Positions 1 through 7,057 are shown, numbered from the stretch's first letter. The stretch: DNA of 11,186 bases from Planctomycetota bacterium (GCA_030740295.1 JASLXP010000585.1:1-11186), one strand, 5' to 3'. Program-made: numbers and translations. Notes: generated by a model not told the origin, from the sequence alone.

Positions 1-187
1 GATGGACGCTCCCAGTATGTAAAGCCAAGACAAAGGAAGAAGAATGACTGATGGTTAATGACTGAAGAGACGACCGAGTATCGAGAATCTGCCACCAACC
101 ATCAACCATGGTCCGTTCCTCCAGATTGCTGTATACAGGTCTGTTGTTAGAATCGCCGCCTCATTTGGCAAGTCCATGAATTGAAGC
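1..187. other. Non-coding leader upstream of ffh, possibly with the tail of a preceding gene
   Basis: I see no complete gene here. Frame 1 is open from the window edge to a TGA at 49-51 and would end in a basic tail (…VKPRQRKKND), which could be the C-terminus of an upstream plus-strand gene, but about 16 residues are too few to identify it. The 9-mer AATGACTGA occurs at 43-51 and again at 57-65. TGATGGTT (49-56) and AACCATCA (97-104) form an 8-bp inverted repeat separated by 40 bases, and ACCATGGT at 105-112 is a palindrome. I see no SRP RNA, tRNA or riboswitch motif. A candidate promoter is listed separately. Confidence 0.4.
126..153 (+). promoter_or_regulatory. Candidate sigma70-like promoter for ffh
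   Basis: TTGCTG (126-131) and TAGAAT (148-153) are separated by 16 bases. The -10 element matches the consensus at five of six positions and the -35 at three. The predicted transcript would start about 25 bases before the ffh ATG, giving a very short leader. The match is weak enough to arise by chance, so position upstream of the first gene of the block is the main support. Confidence 0.3.
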
Positions 188-1597
188 ATGTTTGAGACGA
201 TTACAGACAGTTTTGGCAAGGTTTTCGGCGGCCTGCTTTCGCGGAATCGGCTCACAGAATCGAACATTGATGAGGCATTGAAAGAGGTGCGACGGGCCTT
301 GGTGGATGCGGACGTTAACTTCCGCGTGGCGCGGCAGTTTATCGGCAATGTGAAGGAGAAAGCGCTCGGAGCGGCACTGGTCAAGGGCGTGAATCCGGGC
401 GAACAATTCATCAAGGCAGTGCACGACGAACTGATTGACCTCATGGGGCCGGAGAGTTCACCGCTGGAGCTCAATCCGGATGGCGCGACGATCATCATGA
501 TGTGCGGCCTGCAGGGAAGCGGAAAGACCACCACTTGCGGCAAGCTCGCCGCAAAGCTCAAGAGCCAGGGCCGGCAGCCGATGATGGTTGCGGCAGACAT
601 TCAGCGCCCCGCGGCCATCCAGCAGTTGCAGGTGCTGGGCGAACAGATTGGAGTGCCAGTTTATGCGGAAACGAACGGCGCGTCCCCTCCTGACATCTGC
701 AGGAAAGCCATCGATGAAGGAACGAACCAGGGTCGTGACATCATCATCCTCGATACAGCAGGGCGGCTTCACATTGACGATCAGTTGATGGCGGAGCTGG
801 AGCTGGTCGCCAAGGGCACGAGCCCGCACCAGATCCTGCTCGTCAATGATTCCATGCTTGGCCAGGACGCGGTGAACAGCGCGAAAGAATTCAACGAACG
901 CCTTACCATCGATGGCCTCATCCTGACAAAGATGGACGGCGATTCCAAAGGCGGTGCTGCGCTGACAATCAAGCAGGTAACGGGCAAGCCGGTGAAGTTC
1001 ATCGGAGTGGGGGAGAAGATCGATGACCTCGAGATCTTTCATCCGGATCGCTTGGTCTCGCGCATGCTCGGGATGGGCGACATCGTCACTCTTGTTGAGA
1101 AGGCCCAGGATAAGGTCGATCAAGATGTGGCGTTGAAAATGCAGAGGAAGGTCATGAAGAATCGGGTCACGCTCGAAGATCTTCTGACCCAGTTTGCGCA
1201 GATGGAGAAGATGGGGCCCATTCAGGATCTCATCAAGCTCATCCCCGGCGTCGCGAATATGCCGGGCATGGACAATTTTGATCCAAAAGAAATCAAGCGG
1301 TTCAAGGGGATCATCCAGTCCATGACCAAGCAAGAGCGGCTGCATCCCGAAGTCATCGACGGCAGTCGAAAAAGAAGGATCGCCAAAGGAAGCGGGGCGA
1401 CGCCGCAGGATATCAACCGCGTTCTCAAAGAGTTTCAGATGATGCGAAAGATGCTCGGTGGCATGACGAAGAAAGGATCGATCGATCCTATGGCTCTATT
1501 GAGTGGTGAGATGCCGGCGAAGGGCAAGACCAAACAGAAATCCCGATCCAAGCTCCGCGCACAAAGGAAAAAGAACAAGAGAAAGCGCCGACGATAG
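188..1597 (+). CDS. ffh: Signal recognition particle protein Ffh (SRP54 GTPase)
   Basis: Ffh binds 4.5S/SRP RNA and the signal sequences of nascent membrane and secreted proteins, and delivers ribosomes to the membrane receptor FtsY in a GTP-dependent cycle. The 469-residue product has the full architecture: an N-domain four-helix bundle (about 1-90), then a G domain with P-loop GLQGSGKTT (107-115), the DIQRPAAIQQL segment (137-147), DTAGR (189-193) and TKMDGD (247-252). The methionine-rich M domain (about 300-435) carries the RNA-binding motif SRKRRIAKGSG (393-403). It ends in a strongly basic lysine/arginine tail (about 445-469). Length is slightly above the usual 440-460 because of that tail. 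The ATG at 188 gives the canonical N-terminus (MFETITDSF), although the upstream bases offer only a weak GAAG as ribosome binding site. The next gene starts 61 bp downstream and is not rpsP. Confidence 0.98.
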   Translation: MFETITDSFGKVFGGLLSRNRLTESNIDEALKEVRRALVDADVNFRVARQFIGNVKEKALGAALVKGVNPGEQFIKAVHDELIDLMGPESSPLELNPDGATIIMMCGLQGSGKTTTCGKLAAKLKSQGRQPMMVAADIQRPAAIQQLQVLGEQIGVPVYAETNGASPPDICRKAIDEGTNQGRDIIILDTAGRLHIDDQLMAELELVAKGTSPHQILLVNDSMLGQDAVNSAKEFNERLTIDGLILTKMDGDSKGGAALTIKQVTGKPVKFIGVGEKIDDLEIFHPDRLVSRMLGMGDIVTLVEKAQDKVDQDVALKMQRKVMKNRVTLEDLLTQFAQMEKMGPIQDLIKLIPGVANMPGMDNFDPKEIKRFKGIIQSMTKQERLHPEVIDGSRKRRIAKGSGATPQDINRVLKEFQMMRKMLGGMTKKGSIDPMALLSGEMPAKGKTKQKSRSKLRAQRKKNKRKRRR

Positions 1598-1658
1598 GCG
1601 GCCTTCAGAACGGCACTGAACGCACCTTAACGCATTTCAGTAACCCTTAACCAGCATC
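1598..1658. other. Intergenic spacer between ffh and the glycosylphosphotransferase
   Basis: This 61-bp spacer shows no convincing intrinsic terminator or promoter. TTCAG (1604-1608) and CTGAA (1616-1620) could form a five-pair stem with a seven-base loop, but no T-run follows. CCTTAAC is directly repeated at 1625-1631 and 1645-1651, exactly 20 bp apart, which would put both copies on the same DNA face. No Shine-Dalgarno sequence precedes the next ATG. Read-through from ffh is plausible. Confidence 0.3.
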
Positions 1659-3062
1659 ATGCTCAGGCGATACGGTCAGTATTTCGCTATAGGCGTTTTC
1701 ATCATTGACATAGTATGGCTGATGATGGCGTGGGGGCTGAGTTTTGAGCTCCGGTTCTATACCAGCGTCCTTTCGAGTATTGGCAGCGTGCAGGCCGCTC
1801 CTGACCTCGATCCATACCTCAGAGTATTGGTTCCGCTTGGCATCATCTTCGCGGCGGTCGGCATCAACACGGGTTTTTATCGAACAGGCAGGATGTGGTC
1901 CCTCGACAGAGAGATTCGACACACGGTGCGCGGCTGTCTGCTGATCGTTTTTGTGTTTGGCACGTTCCTTTACATGGCTGGAATTCATCGAATCAACCAG
2001 GTGTTTCTGGGAGTATTTTTTGTGACGCTCACCATCGGTCTATGCGTGCTGCGTATCTCACAAAGCATTCTTCTCGACATTCTTCGAAGCAAAGGGTTTT
2101 ACACTCGCAAGACTCTGCTGGTCGGCGACGGTACTCCAGCCAGGCTGGTGTACGAACGGCTTTCCGCCAACGATAACCTTGGATTTGAGTTTGTGGGTGT
2201 TCTGACTGAATCCGGTTCTGCTCACGACACTGTCCCGAATGCCCTCGGCTCTTATTCGGATTTGGAGTCAACCCTCGCCGAGCGCGAGATCAGCCAGGTC
2301 CTGATTACATTGCCAGCAGAGCAGAGCCACCTGCTCGATTCCATCCTCGAGAAAATGCATTCACTGATCATCGATATCAGAGTTGTACCGGACCTCTTCA
2401 AGCACAGCATTCTGCACAATACCAACACAGTTGTTGAGGGCATACCGATGGTAAGCCTGAACGAGTCTTACCTGAGCAGCCGTTCGCTGATCATGAAACG
2501 CATGCTGGATGTTTCCGTCGCTCTTGCCGCTGTCCTGATCTTCAGTCCTGTGATGTTCCTGGTGGCCGTGATCATCAAGTGCACATCAAGTGGCCCCGTC
2601 CTCTATCGACAGCTTCGGATGGGGCTCGACGGGCAGGTGTTCAGCATGCTCAAGTTCCGCACCATGCCGGTAAACGTGGAAGCCGATACCGGGGAGGTGT
2701 GGGCAACCGAACATGATGCGCGGCCCACGAAGCTCGGTGCCTTTTTACGCAAGAGCAGCCTTGATGAGCTCCCCCAATTGTTCAACGTTATCCTCGGCCA
2801 TATGAGCCTCGTGGGTCCCCGGCCGGAGCGGCCAGTATTCGTTGAAGACTTCCGAAAGAAATATCCCGGCTATGTACTTCGTCACAAGATGAAAGCCGGC
2901 ATCACCGGCTGGGCACAGGTGAACGGTTGGCGGGGAAATACATCGTTGGAGAAACGAGTCGAGTATGACCTTTACTACATCGATAACTGGTCTCTTTTCT
3001 TCGATATAAGGATTCTTCTTTTGACTCTTCGATACGGATTCATTCACCCGAACGCATACTGA
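1659..3062 (+). CDS. Polyprenyl-phosphate sugar-1-phosphate transferase (WcaJ-type, exopolysaccharide initiation)
   Basis: This is a membrane enzyme of the bacterial sugar transferase family, which moves a sugar-1-phosphate from a nucleotide sugar to undecaprenyl phosphate at the cytoplasmic face, the first step of exopolysaccharide or O-antigen assembly. The 467-residue product has the long two-part layout. An N-terminal region has about four hydrophobic segments (roughly 5-28, 55-75, 92-108, 115-133), followed by a nucleotide-binding-like CoA_binding_3-type domain starting at LLVGDG (153-158). A further hydrophobic segment (281-306) leads into the C-terminal catalytic domain. That domain carries LKFRTM (331-336), the catalytic Asp-Glu in SSLDELPQLFNV (366-377), MSLVGPRPERP (382-392) and GITGWAQVNGWRG (414-426). 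All core motifs are intact. The donor sugar cannot be read from sequence; glucose or galactose is usual in related enzymes. The final base of its TGA is the first base of the next ATG. Confidence 0.93.
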   Translation: MLRRYGQYFAIGVFIIDIVWLMMAWGLSFELRFYTSVLSSIGSVQAAPDLDPYLRVLVPLGIIFAAVGINTGFYRTGRMWSLDREIRHTVRGCLLIVFVFGTFLYMAGIHRINQVFLGVFFVTLTIGLCVLRISQSILLDILRSKGFYTRKTLLVGDGTPARLVYERLSANDNLGFEFVGVLTESGSAHDTVPNALGSYSDLESTLAEREISQVLITLPAEQSHLLDSILEKMHSLIIDIRVVPDLFKHSILHNTNTVVEGIPMVSLNESYLSSRSLIMKRMLDVSVALAAVLIFSPVMFLVAVIIKCTSSGPVLYRQLRMGLDGQVFSMLKFRTMPVNVEADTGEVWATEHDARPTKLGAFLRKSSLDELPQLFNVILGHMSLVGPRPERPVFVEDFRKKYPGYVLRHKMKAGITGWAQVNGWRGNTSLEKRVEYDLYYIDNWSLFFDIRILLLTLRYGFIHPNAY

Positions 3063-3790
3063 TGATAGTGCTGGGCAGGCGGAGAGTGCCGCATTCGGCC
3101 CCCGAAAATACTCTGATGGGTTTCTGTATCGCACGTGGTCTCGGCGCGGGCATCCAGGTGGACGTGCGCATGACCCGAGACGGCATTCCGGTGTGCTTTC
3201 ATGATGCCCGTCTCGAGCGCACCACGAACGGCAAGGGGCTGGTGAGATCGTTTACGCTGGACGAACTCAAGCAGCTTGATGCAGGAGGATGGTTTGATGA
3301 GCAATTCGCAATGGAGCGAATCCCCACCCTTGCGGAGGTGCTCACCATCGTCACTGAGATAACAGTGTGTATCCGGGTGCAATCGCCGGGCTCGGAATCC
3401 AGGATCCTTGACGTGATTCAAAGGACCAAATCAGAAGATAACACGTGCCTGCTCGATTCGGTCGAGGCAATGGATTTCCCGGAGAGAGTGCTGCAGGCAA
3501 GCCCACATGCAAAGGGCATCGTTACGTGCACCTCAGCAGGGGATTTTGCCGCCTTGCGAAAAGAACGTGCATCGAGCGTGGTGGGTGTCTGGTGCGATGT
3601 CAGCCAGGATGACTGGGTGAGTGAGGGCCTGGCGGACGAAATACGATCCGAGGGTTACCAACTCTTCCTGGATGCCGCGGACAGGAAATGCTTTGACTCC
3701 TTAAGAGGCCTGTCGGCCGAAGCTATCTGTTCCACACACCCTTCTGATGTTTTTACTGCTTTCGGAATTCCCATGAAGGAAACATCCTGA
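3062..3790 (+). CDS. Glycerophosphodiester phosphodiesterase-fold protein with degenerate active site (probable pseudoenzyme)
   Basis: The 242-residue product aligns by eye along its whole length with the GDPD family, cytosolic or exported TIM-barrel enzymes that hydrolyse glycerophosphodiesters to glycerol-3-phosphate and an alcohol. Family landmarks are clear: SAPENTL (12-18), VDVRMTRDGIPVCFHD (33-48), RTTNGKG (53-59), LDAGGWF (72-78) and RIPTLAEVL (86-94). Key residues are changed, however. The catalytic HRG reads RRR (6-8); the metal-ligand Glu of the E-x-D motif is Gln32, with Asp34 kept; the third acidic ligand in the usual IE(L/I)K strand is Arg105, and its Lys is Gln107. Only His47 of the catalytic His pair remains. 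The C-terminal W-T-x-N and GVDGI-T-D-P signatures are also eroded. There is no stop or frameshift, and no signal peptide. It overlaps the previous stop by one base (TGATG), suggesting translational coupling. Activity as a GDPD looks unlikely; a binding or regulatory role, or a different chemistry, is inference. Confidence 0.8.
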   Translation: MIVLGRRRVPHSAPENTLMGFCIARGLGAGIQVDVRMTRDGIPVCFHDARLERTTNGKGLVRSFTLDELKQLDAGGWFDEQFAMERIPTLAEVLTIVTEITVCIRVQSPGSESRILDVIQRTKSEDNTCLLDSVEAMDFPERVLQASPHAKGIVTCTSAGDFAALRKERASSVVGVWCDVSQDDWVSEGLADEIRSEGYQLFLDAADRKCFDSLRGLSAEAICSTHPSDVFTAFGIPMKETS

Positions 3791-3803
3791 ATAATAGGCA
3801 ACC

Positions 3804-4637
3804 ATGATCATTGACACCCACACTCACTTTTACGATCCCAACCGCCCCGAGCATCACTGGCCGCCGGAGGGGAGCGACCTCTACTGGACTTGCCTCCCCG
3901 AAAGATACAAGGCACTCGCAGAGCCCGAGGGAGTGACCGGTACGGTCGTCGTTGAGGCCAGCCCGCAGCTTGTCGACAACGAGTGGATACTCTCTCTCGC
4001 AGAGGAAGACCCATTCCTTAAAGGCTTCGTCGGGAACATCCCACTCGGCTCGGACGATTTCGATACGAGTCTCGGCAAACTTGCCGGCAATCCTCTCTTT
4101 GTCGGTATGCGTTCCAACTGGGGGGAGACGGGCCAACTGCTGCAGCAGGACAAGGTCGACGATATCAAGAAGCTCCGCGACCGAGACCTCGAACTGGATC
4201 TCCTGTGCGGCGTCGAAGCCATCCAGGGCCTGCCGGAACTGATTGAGAAAGTGCCCGGGCTTCGCGTCGTCATCAATCACCTGGGCGCAGTTCGCATCAA
4301 CGGGATTGACCCGCCTGCCGAAGAGTGGGTCGAGGCAGTCAAAGGCGTCTCAGATCTCGACACCGTCTACATGAAAGTCTCCGCGCTCGTTGAAAACAAC
4401 CAGAAGGAAGAGAACGGTAATCTGGCAGATTACCTCCCCGTGCTCGACTGCATCTGGGAAAACTTTGGAGAAGACCGCGTCATTTATGGCAGCAACTGGC
4501 CGGTCAGCGCCCGCTTCGCGGATTACAGCGTGGTGCAACGCCTGCCCACTGAATATCTGCAAGGGAAAAGTGATGAAGCGTCCCGAAAGTACTTTTTTGA
4601 GAATTCAAAGGCGGCATACAAATGGCCGGACAGGTGA
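3804..4637 (+). CDS. Metal-dependent amidohydrolase of the COG3618 (Amidohydro_2) family
   Basis: This 277-residue protein belongs to the TIM-barrel amidohydrolases that include 2-pyrone-4,6-dicarboxylate hydrolase (LigI) and L-fucono- and L-rhamnono-lactonases, which open cyclic esters of sugar acids or aromatic breakdown products. It starts with the strand-1 metal motif DTHTH (4-8). It then has VVEASP (49-54), GMRSNW (101-106), a strand with NHLG (158-161, His159 as predicted ligand or substrate binder) and near the end YGSNWPVS (228-235). The last motif is more often GSDWPV, with a catalytic aspartate; here it is Asn231, a variation I believe occurs in part of the family, so loss of activity cannot be concluded. 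There is no signal peptide. The ATG is 13 bp after the preceding stop with only a weak AGG (3796-3798). The substrate is unknown; a sugar lactone is a reasonable guess. Confidence 0.85.
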   Translation: MIIDTHTHFYDPNRPEHHWPPEGSDLYWTCLPERYKALAEPEGVTGTVVVEASPQLVDNEWILSLAEEDPFLKGFVGNIPLGSDDFDTSLGKLAGNPLFVGMRSNWGETGQLLQQDKVDDIKKLRDRDLELDLLCGVEAIQGLPELIEKVPGLRVVINHLGAVRINGIDPPAEEWVEAVKGVSDLDTVYMKVSALVENNQKEENGNLADYLPVLDCIWENFGEDRVIYGSNWPVSARFADYSVVQRLPTEYLQGKSDEASRKYFFENSKAAYKWPDR

Positions 4638-4656
4638 GTGAGCCATTCGTGGCCAC
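4638..4656. terminator. Hairpin with TTCG loop between convergent genes (possible bidirectional terminator)
   Basis: Directly after the amidohydrolase TGA, GTG(A)GCCA (4638-4645) can pair with TGGCCAC (4650-4656) around a TTCG loop, giving seven pairs with one bulged A. It lies 12 bases beyond the stop of the converging gene (TAG at 4670-4668), so it is placed to serve both transcripts. No T-run follows on either strand, so this is not a textbook Rho-independent terminator; a weak terminator or mRNA-end-stabilising stem is the most that can be inferred. Confidence 0.35.
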
Positions 4657-4667
4657 CTCGCCGCCAT

Positions 4668-5768
4668 CTAATCCCATGCCGCAGCAGCTACGCCACCGGG
4701 CCTCGCATCATAAGGCACAAAGCTGCGGTCAGTGTAGTAAGGGAAGAGCCAAAGATCGTCCGACCAGTCTCGGACATCCGCTGGCTTTGCGCCGCGCAAT
4801 TGGATGTTCGTGAGGTAAAAGCGTTGGCCGGGATGACGCTTTTGAAAAAATTTGGCGAGGGTCGGTATGCGGCCGGCGGCGGATCTCAGGAACGGATCGG
4901 TCTGAGGTGCGGAATATGCCTTTCCGCCATTGGGCACGCACTTGGGGGAATCCCAGTCTCGATAACGGCGGGTAAACCCGCGATGGACGTATCCGTATTT
5001 GCTGAGGCCGTCGTTGATCCAGTAGCGATAGAATATGTTCAGGTTTACATCGAACGGCCCGGTTTGGAGACCGGACATCTTCATCGGGAAATAGATGCCA
5101 TCGCGGCCACCGGTCTCGAATGAAAAACGCAGAGGATGCAAATCTACCGGCTTGTCTTTTGTAAGCTCGACATCGCTGACTTTGATGCAGGCATACACGT
5201 AGCCCTTTTTGCGATAAAAGCCCAGGACATCCTCCGCACCTTCGAGGGGCAGGTAACCCTCTTTCTCAAGCCACCCGTTCAACGCTCCGGCCTGCTTTTC
5301 AGCCACGACCACGGTTTCGAATGAGCCGACCGTTTTGCGTGCGAGCACGACTACGGCTTCTTGAGGACGGGCCTCTTTCTCTGCTGAACCCAGCGCGGAT
5401 TTTGATTTGGGCTTGTAGGAAAGCTCTCGCTTGCGTGCCTCGATATGTGAGAAGACTTCTTTGAAGAGTTTCGGATCTTCTTTCGAAATCTCCGGCTGCT
5501 TTGGAAACGGGATAATCCAACTGAATGACTTTGCGTCGCCGGCCGCGGTTACTTTAAGGATGATGTCTTCAGTCGCTCTCTTCTTTTCGTCGCCGCCCTT
5601 GAAGATGATGATGGCTTCCTGCGATTTCTCTTCGACGGAGCCGGTGTAATCGCGTTCCTTGTATGGGCGAAGGATGCCGTCAGCGGCCATGTAAGCTGGA
5701 AACGCGAACATCAGCAGGCAAAACAGAGGTATGTGTGAAGATATTTTTTCTGGCATGATGACACTCAT
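4668..5768 (-). CDS. Exported DUF2330-like protein of unknown function
   Basis: The 366-residue product begins with a short basic region and a hydrophobic stretch (about 13-28, HIPLFCLLMFAFPAYM) typical of a signal peptide, so the mature protein is probably periplasmic or outside the cell. The signal peptidase site is not clear-cut (around residues 28-30). The cysteine in the hydrophobic core is not in a good lipobox. The body resembles DUF2330: a repeat-like beta region with EAIIIFK (51-57), SFSWIIPFP (81-89) and LFKEVFSHIEAR (101-112), a charged linker (118-135), then LRFSFETGGRDGIYFPMKMSG (213-233) and a C-terminal VPYDARPGGVAAAAWD. No catalytic motif is visible and no function is known to me. 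Two start codons are possible (5768, or the in-frame ATG at 5756); neither has a Shine-Dalgarno. The longer form is listed. It is the last gene of the minus-strand run, 68 bp after the PLP enzyme. Confidence 0.7.
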   Translation of the reverse strand: MSVIMPEKISSHIPLFCLLMFAFPAYMAADGILRPYKERDYTGSVEEKSQEAIIIFKGGDEKKRATEDIILKVTAAGDAKSFSWIIPFPKQPEISKEDPKLFKEVFSHIEARKRELSYKPKSKSALGSAEKEARPQEAVVVLARKTVGSFETVVVAEKQAGALNGWLEKEGYLPLEGAEDVLGFYRKKGYVYACIKVSDVELTKDKPVDLHPLRFSFETGGRDGIYFPMKMSGLQTGPFDVNLNIFYRYWINDGLSKYGYVHRGFTRRYRDWDSPKCVPNGGKAYSAPQTDPFLRSAAGRIPTLAKFFQKRHPGQRFYLTNIQLRGAKPADVRDWSDDLWLFPYYTDRSFVPYDARPGGVAAAAWD

Positions 5769-5776
5769 GTAGACGG

Positions 5777-5794
5777 GACGAAAAGTGATTCGTC
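5777..5794 (-). promoter_or_regulatory. Inverted repeat just upstream of the DUF2330-like gene
   Basis: GACGAA (5777-5782) and TTCGTC (5789-5794) form a perfect six-base inverted repeat around a six-base centre. It ends eight bases before the ATG at 5768, where it could fold over the translation start or act as a small operator. It also lies 42 bases after the stop of the upstream gene, but lacks a following T-run on either strand, so a terminator is unlikely. A repeat this short can occur by chance. Confidence 0.25.
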
Positions 5795-5836
5795 AGATGC
5801 TGCAATAACGCCGAGTCGTGGCAGTCGGCTGTTCTT

Positions 5837-7057
5837 TCAAGATGCCAATCCCCTCACTCCCTCAATGACTCTTTCCACCTCCTCGTCCGATGTATAGCAC
5901 GCGCATCCGACTCGGACAAGACCCTCTTCGCTCATCCCTAAACGTTCGATGGCTGTGGATGCATAGTAATCGCCGTGTGAAAGCAAGAGACCCGTTTCGG
6001 CAAGTCTGAGACTGACTTCGGCGGCAGGAATCCCCTCAACCGAAAGTGAGAGGGTCGGCGTGCGATGCTCGTCGGGACCGGGCTCGTGAACCGTGACTCC
6101 CTCAATCGCATCCAGACTTTCCCACAATCTGCGTAATTGAGCCTCGCCTCTTTCTTTCAAAGTCTGATACACGCACTTCAATCTTTCTCTTCGTGTTTCA
6201 CCCTCATCAGTCAGAGAAGCCAGGAAATCGATGGCCGCACACACACCTGCGATTCCTTCGTGATTCTGTGTGCCGGTCTCCGCACGAACGGGTGCGTGAT
6301 CCGGTGCAGGCTGCAACTTGGGGAAATCAAGTGATTCGAGAAGGTGTTTCCGTGCATAGAGCAGCCCCATGTGCGGCCCGTAAAACTTGTAAGCAGAGCA
6401 TGCAAGGAAGTCGCAATCGAACTCGTTGACATCCACGAGCTCGTGCGGAGCGTAATGCACTGCGTCCACATAGCTGTACGCACCGACAGCGTGCGCCAGC
6501 CGGCAGGCACGAGCGACATCATTGATAGTGCCGAGCGCGTTCGAAGCCGCTCCGATGGCCAACAATCGAGTGCGATCGGACATCAGATGTTCGAGATGAT
6601 CCCAATCGAGTTGTCCCGTCTCTGGAATCATACGAGCGGTTAAAACGGTGACTCCACGTTCGCGTTCGAGCGCTCGCCAGGGGTCGACATTCGCATGGTG
6701 ATCGAGCTCAGTAACAACGACCGCGTCCTCAGTACCCCACTGCCTGCCCAGCGTGCGGCTGACGTGAAAGGTCAACGACGTCATATTCGGACCGAAACAG
6801 ATTTCGTCCGGTGTCGCGTTTAAGAAATCGGCCGCTGCCTGCCTGGCGTCTGCGATGATCGAGTCTGTTTCGTTGCTCGTCAGGTAGCCCCAGTGTGTGT
6901 TCGCATTGTGGTTGGCCAGGTAGTTCGCCACCGCGTCGATCACCTGCTGCGGTACTTGCGTTCCGCCGGGGCCGTCGAAGTACGCGACCGCGTGGCCGTT
7001 GTGTTTGCGCTGCAGCGCGGGGAAGTGAGAGCGGACGGTTTCGATCGAGGCAGGCAT
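5837..7057 (-). CDS. PLP-dependent class V aminotransferase, cysteine desulfurase-like (VC1184 subfamily)
   Basis: This 406-residue fold-type I PLP enzyme resembles the cysteine desulfurase-like VC1184 group. Visible landmarks are YFDGPGGTQVP (26-36), FGPNMTSLTF (88-97), TELDHHANVDPW (116-127), ASNALGTIND (171-180), the PLP-phosphate/ring region YVDAVHYAPH (196-205) and the Schiff-base lysine Lys224 in SAYKFYGPHMG (221-231). A C-terminal small domain ends with RVGCACYTSDEEVERVIEGV (382-401). Where SufS/CsdA carry the persulfide-forming cysteine, this protein reads LSHGDYYASTA (359-369), with no cysteine. Cys385 and Cys387 lie elsewhere. True desulfurase activity is therefore doubtful; a lyase or transaminase on another small substrate is possible, and the group is largely uncharacterised. 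The ATG at 7057 matches the family N-terminus, though no Shine-Dalgarno precedes it. It starts 31 bp after the oxidoreductase stop, consistent with co-transcription. No suf/isc scaffold genes are nearby. Confidence 0.88.
   Translation of the reverse strand: MPASIETVRSHFPALQRKHNGHAVAYFDGPGGTQVPQQVIDAVANYLANHNANTHWGYLTSNETDSIIADARQAAADFLNATPDEICFGPNMTSLTFHVSRTLGRQWGTEDAVVVTELDHHANVDPWRALERERGVTVLTARMIPETGQLDWDHLEHLMSDRTRLLAIGAASNALGTINDVARACRLAHAVGAYSYVDAVHYAPHELVDVNEFDCDFLACSAYKFYGPHMGLLYARKHLLESLDFPKLQPAPDHAPVRAETGTQNHEGIAGVCAAIDFLASLTDEGETRRERLKCVYQTLKERGEAQLRRLWESLDAIEGVTVHEPGPDEHRTPTLSLSVEGIPAAEVSLRLAETGLLLSHGDYYASTAIERLGMSEEGLVRVGCACYTSDEEVERVIEGVRGLAS

Noticed and set aside
1..51. Tail of an upstream gene ending at TGA 49-51
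   Set aside because: Only 16 codons are visible and another frame is also open for a similar length, so it is mentioned in the leader entry but not called as a gene.
55..600. Minus-strand open frame of 181 codons across the ffh start
   Set aside because: Low-complexity Ser/Pro-rich translation without family resemblance; it overlaps the conserved N-domain of ffh and is a shadow.
458..1345. Long minus-strand open frame (295 codons) opposite ffh
   Set aside because: It is fully antisense to a highly conserved gene, has no recognisable domain, and is explained by codon bias of ffh on the other strand.
1604..1620. TTCAG/CTGAA stem after ffh as a terminator
   Set aside because: Only five pairs with a seven-base loop, and no T-run follows.
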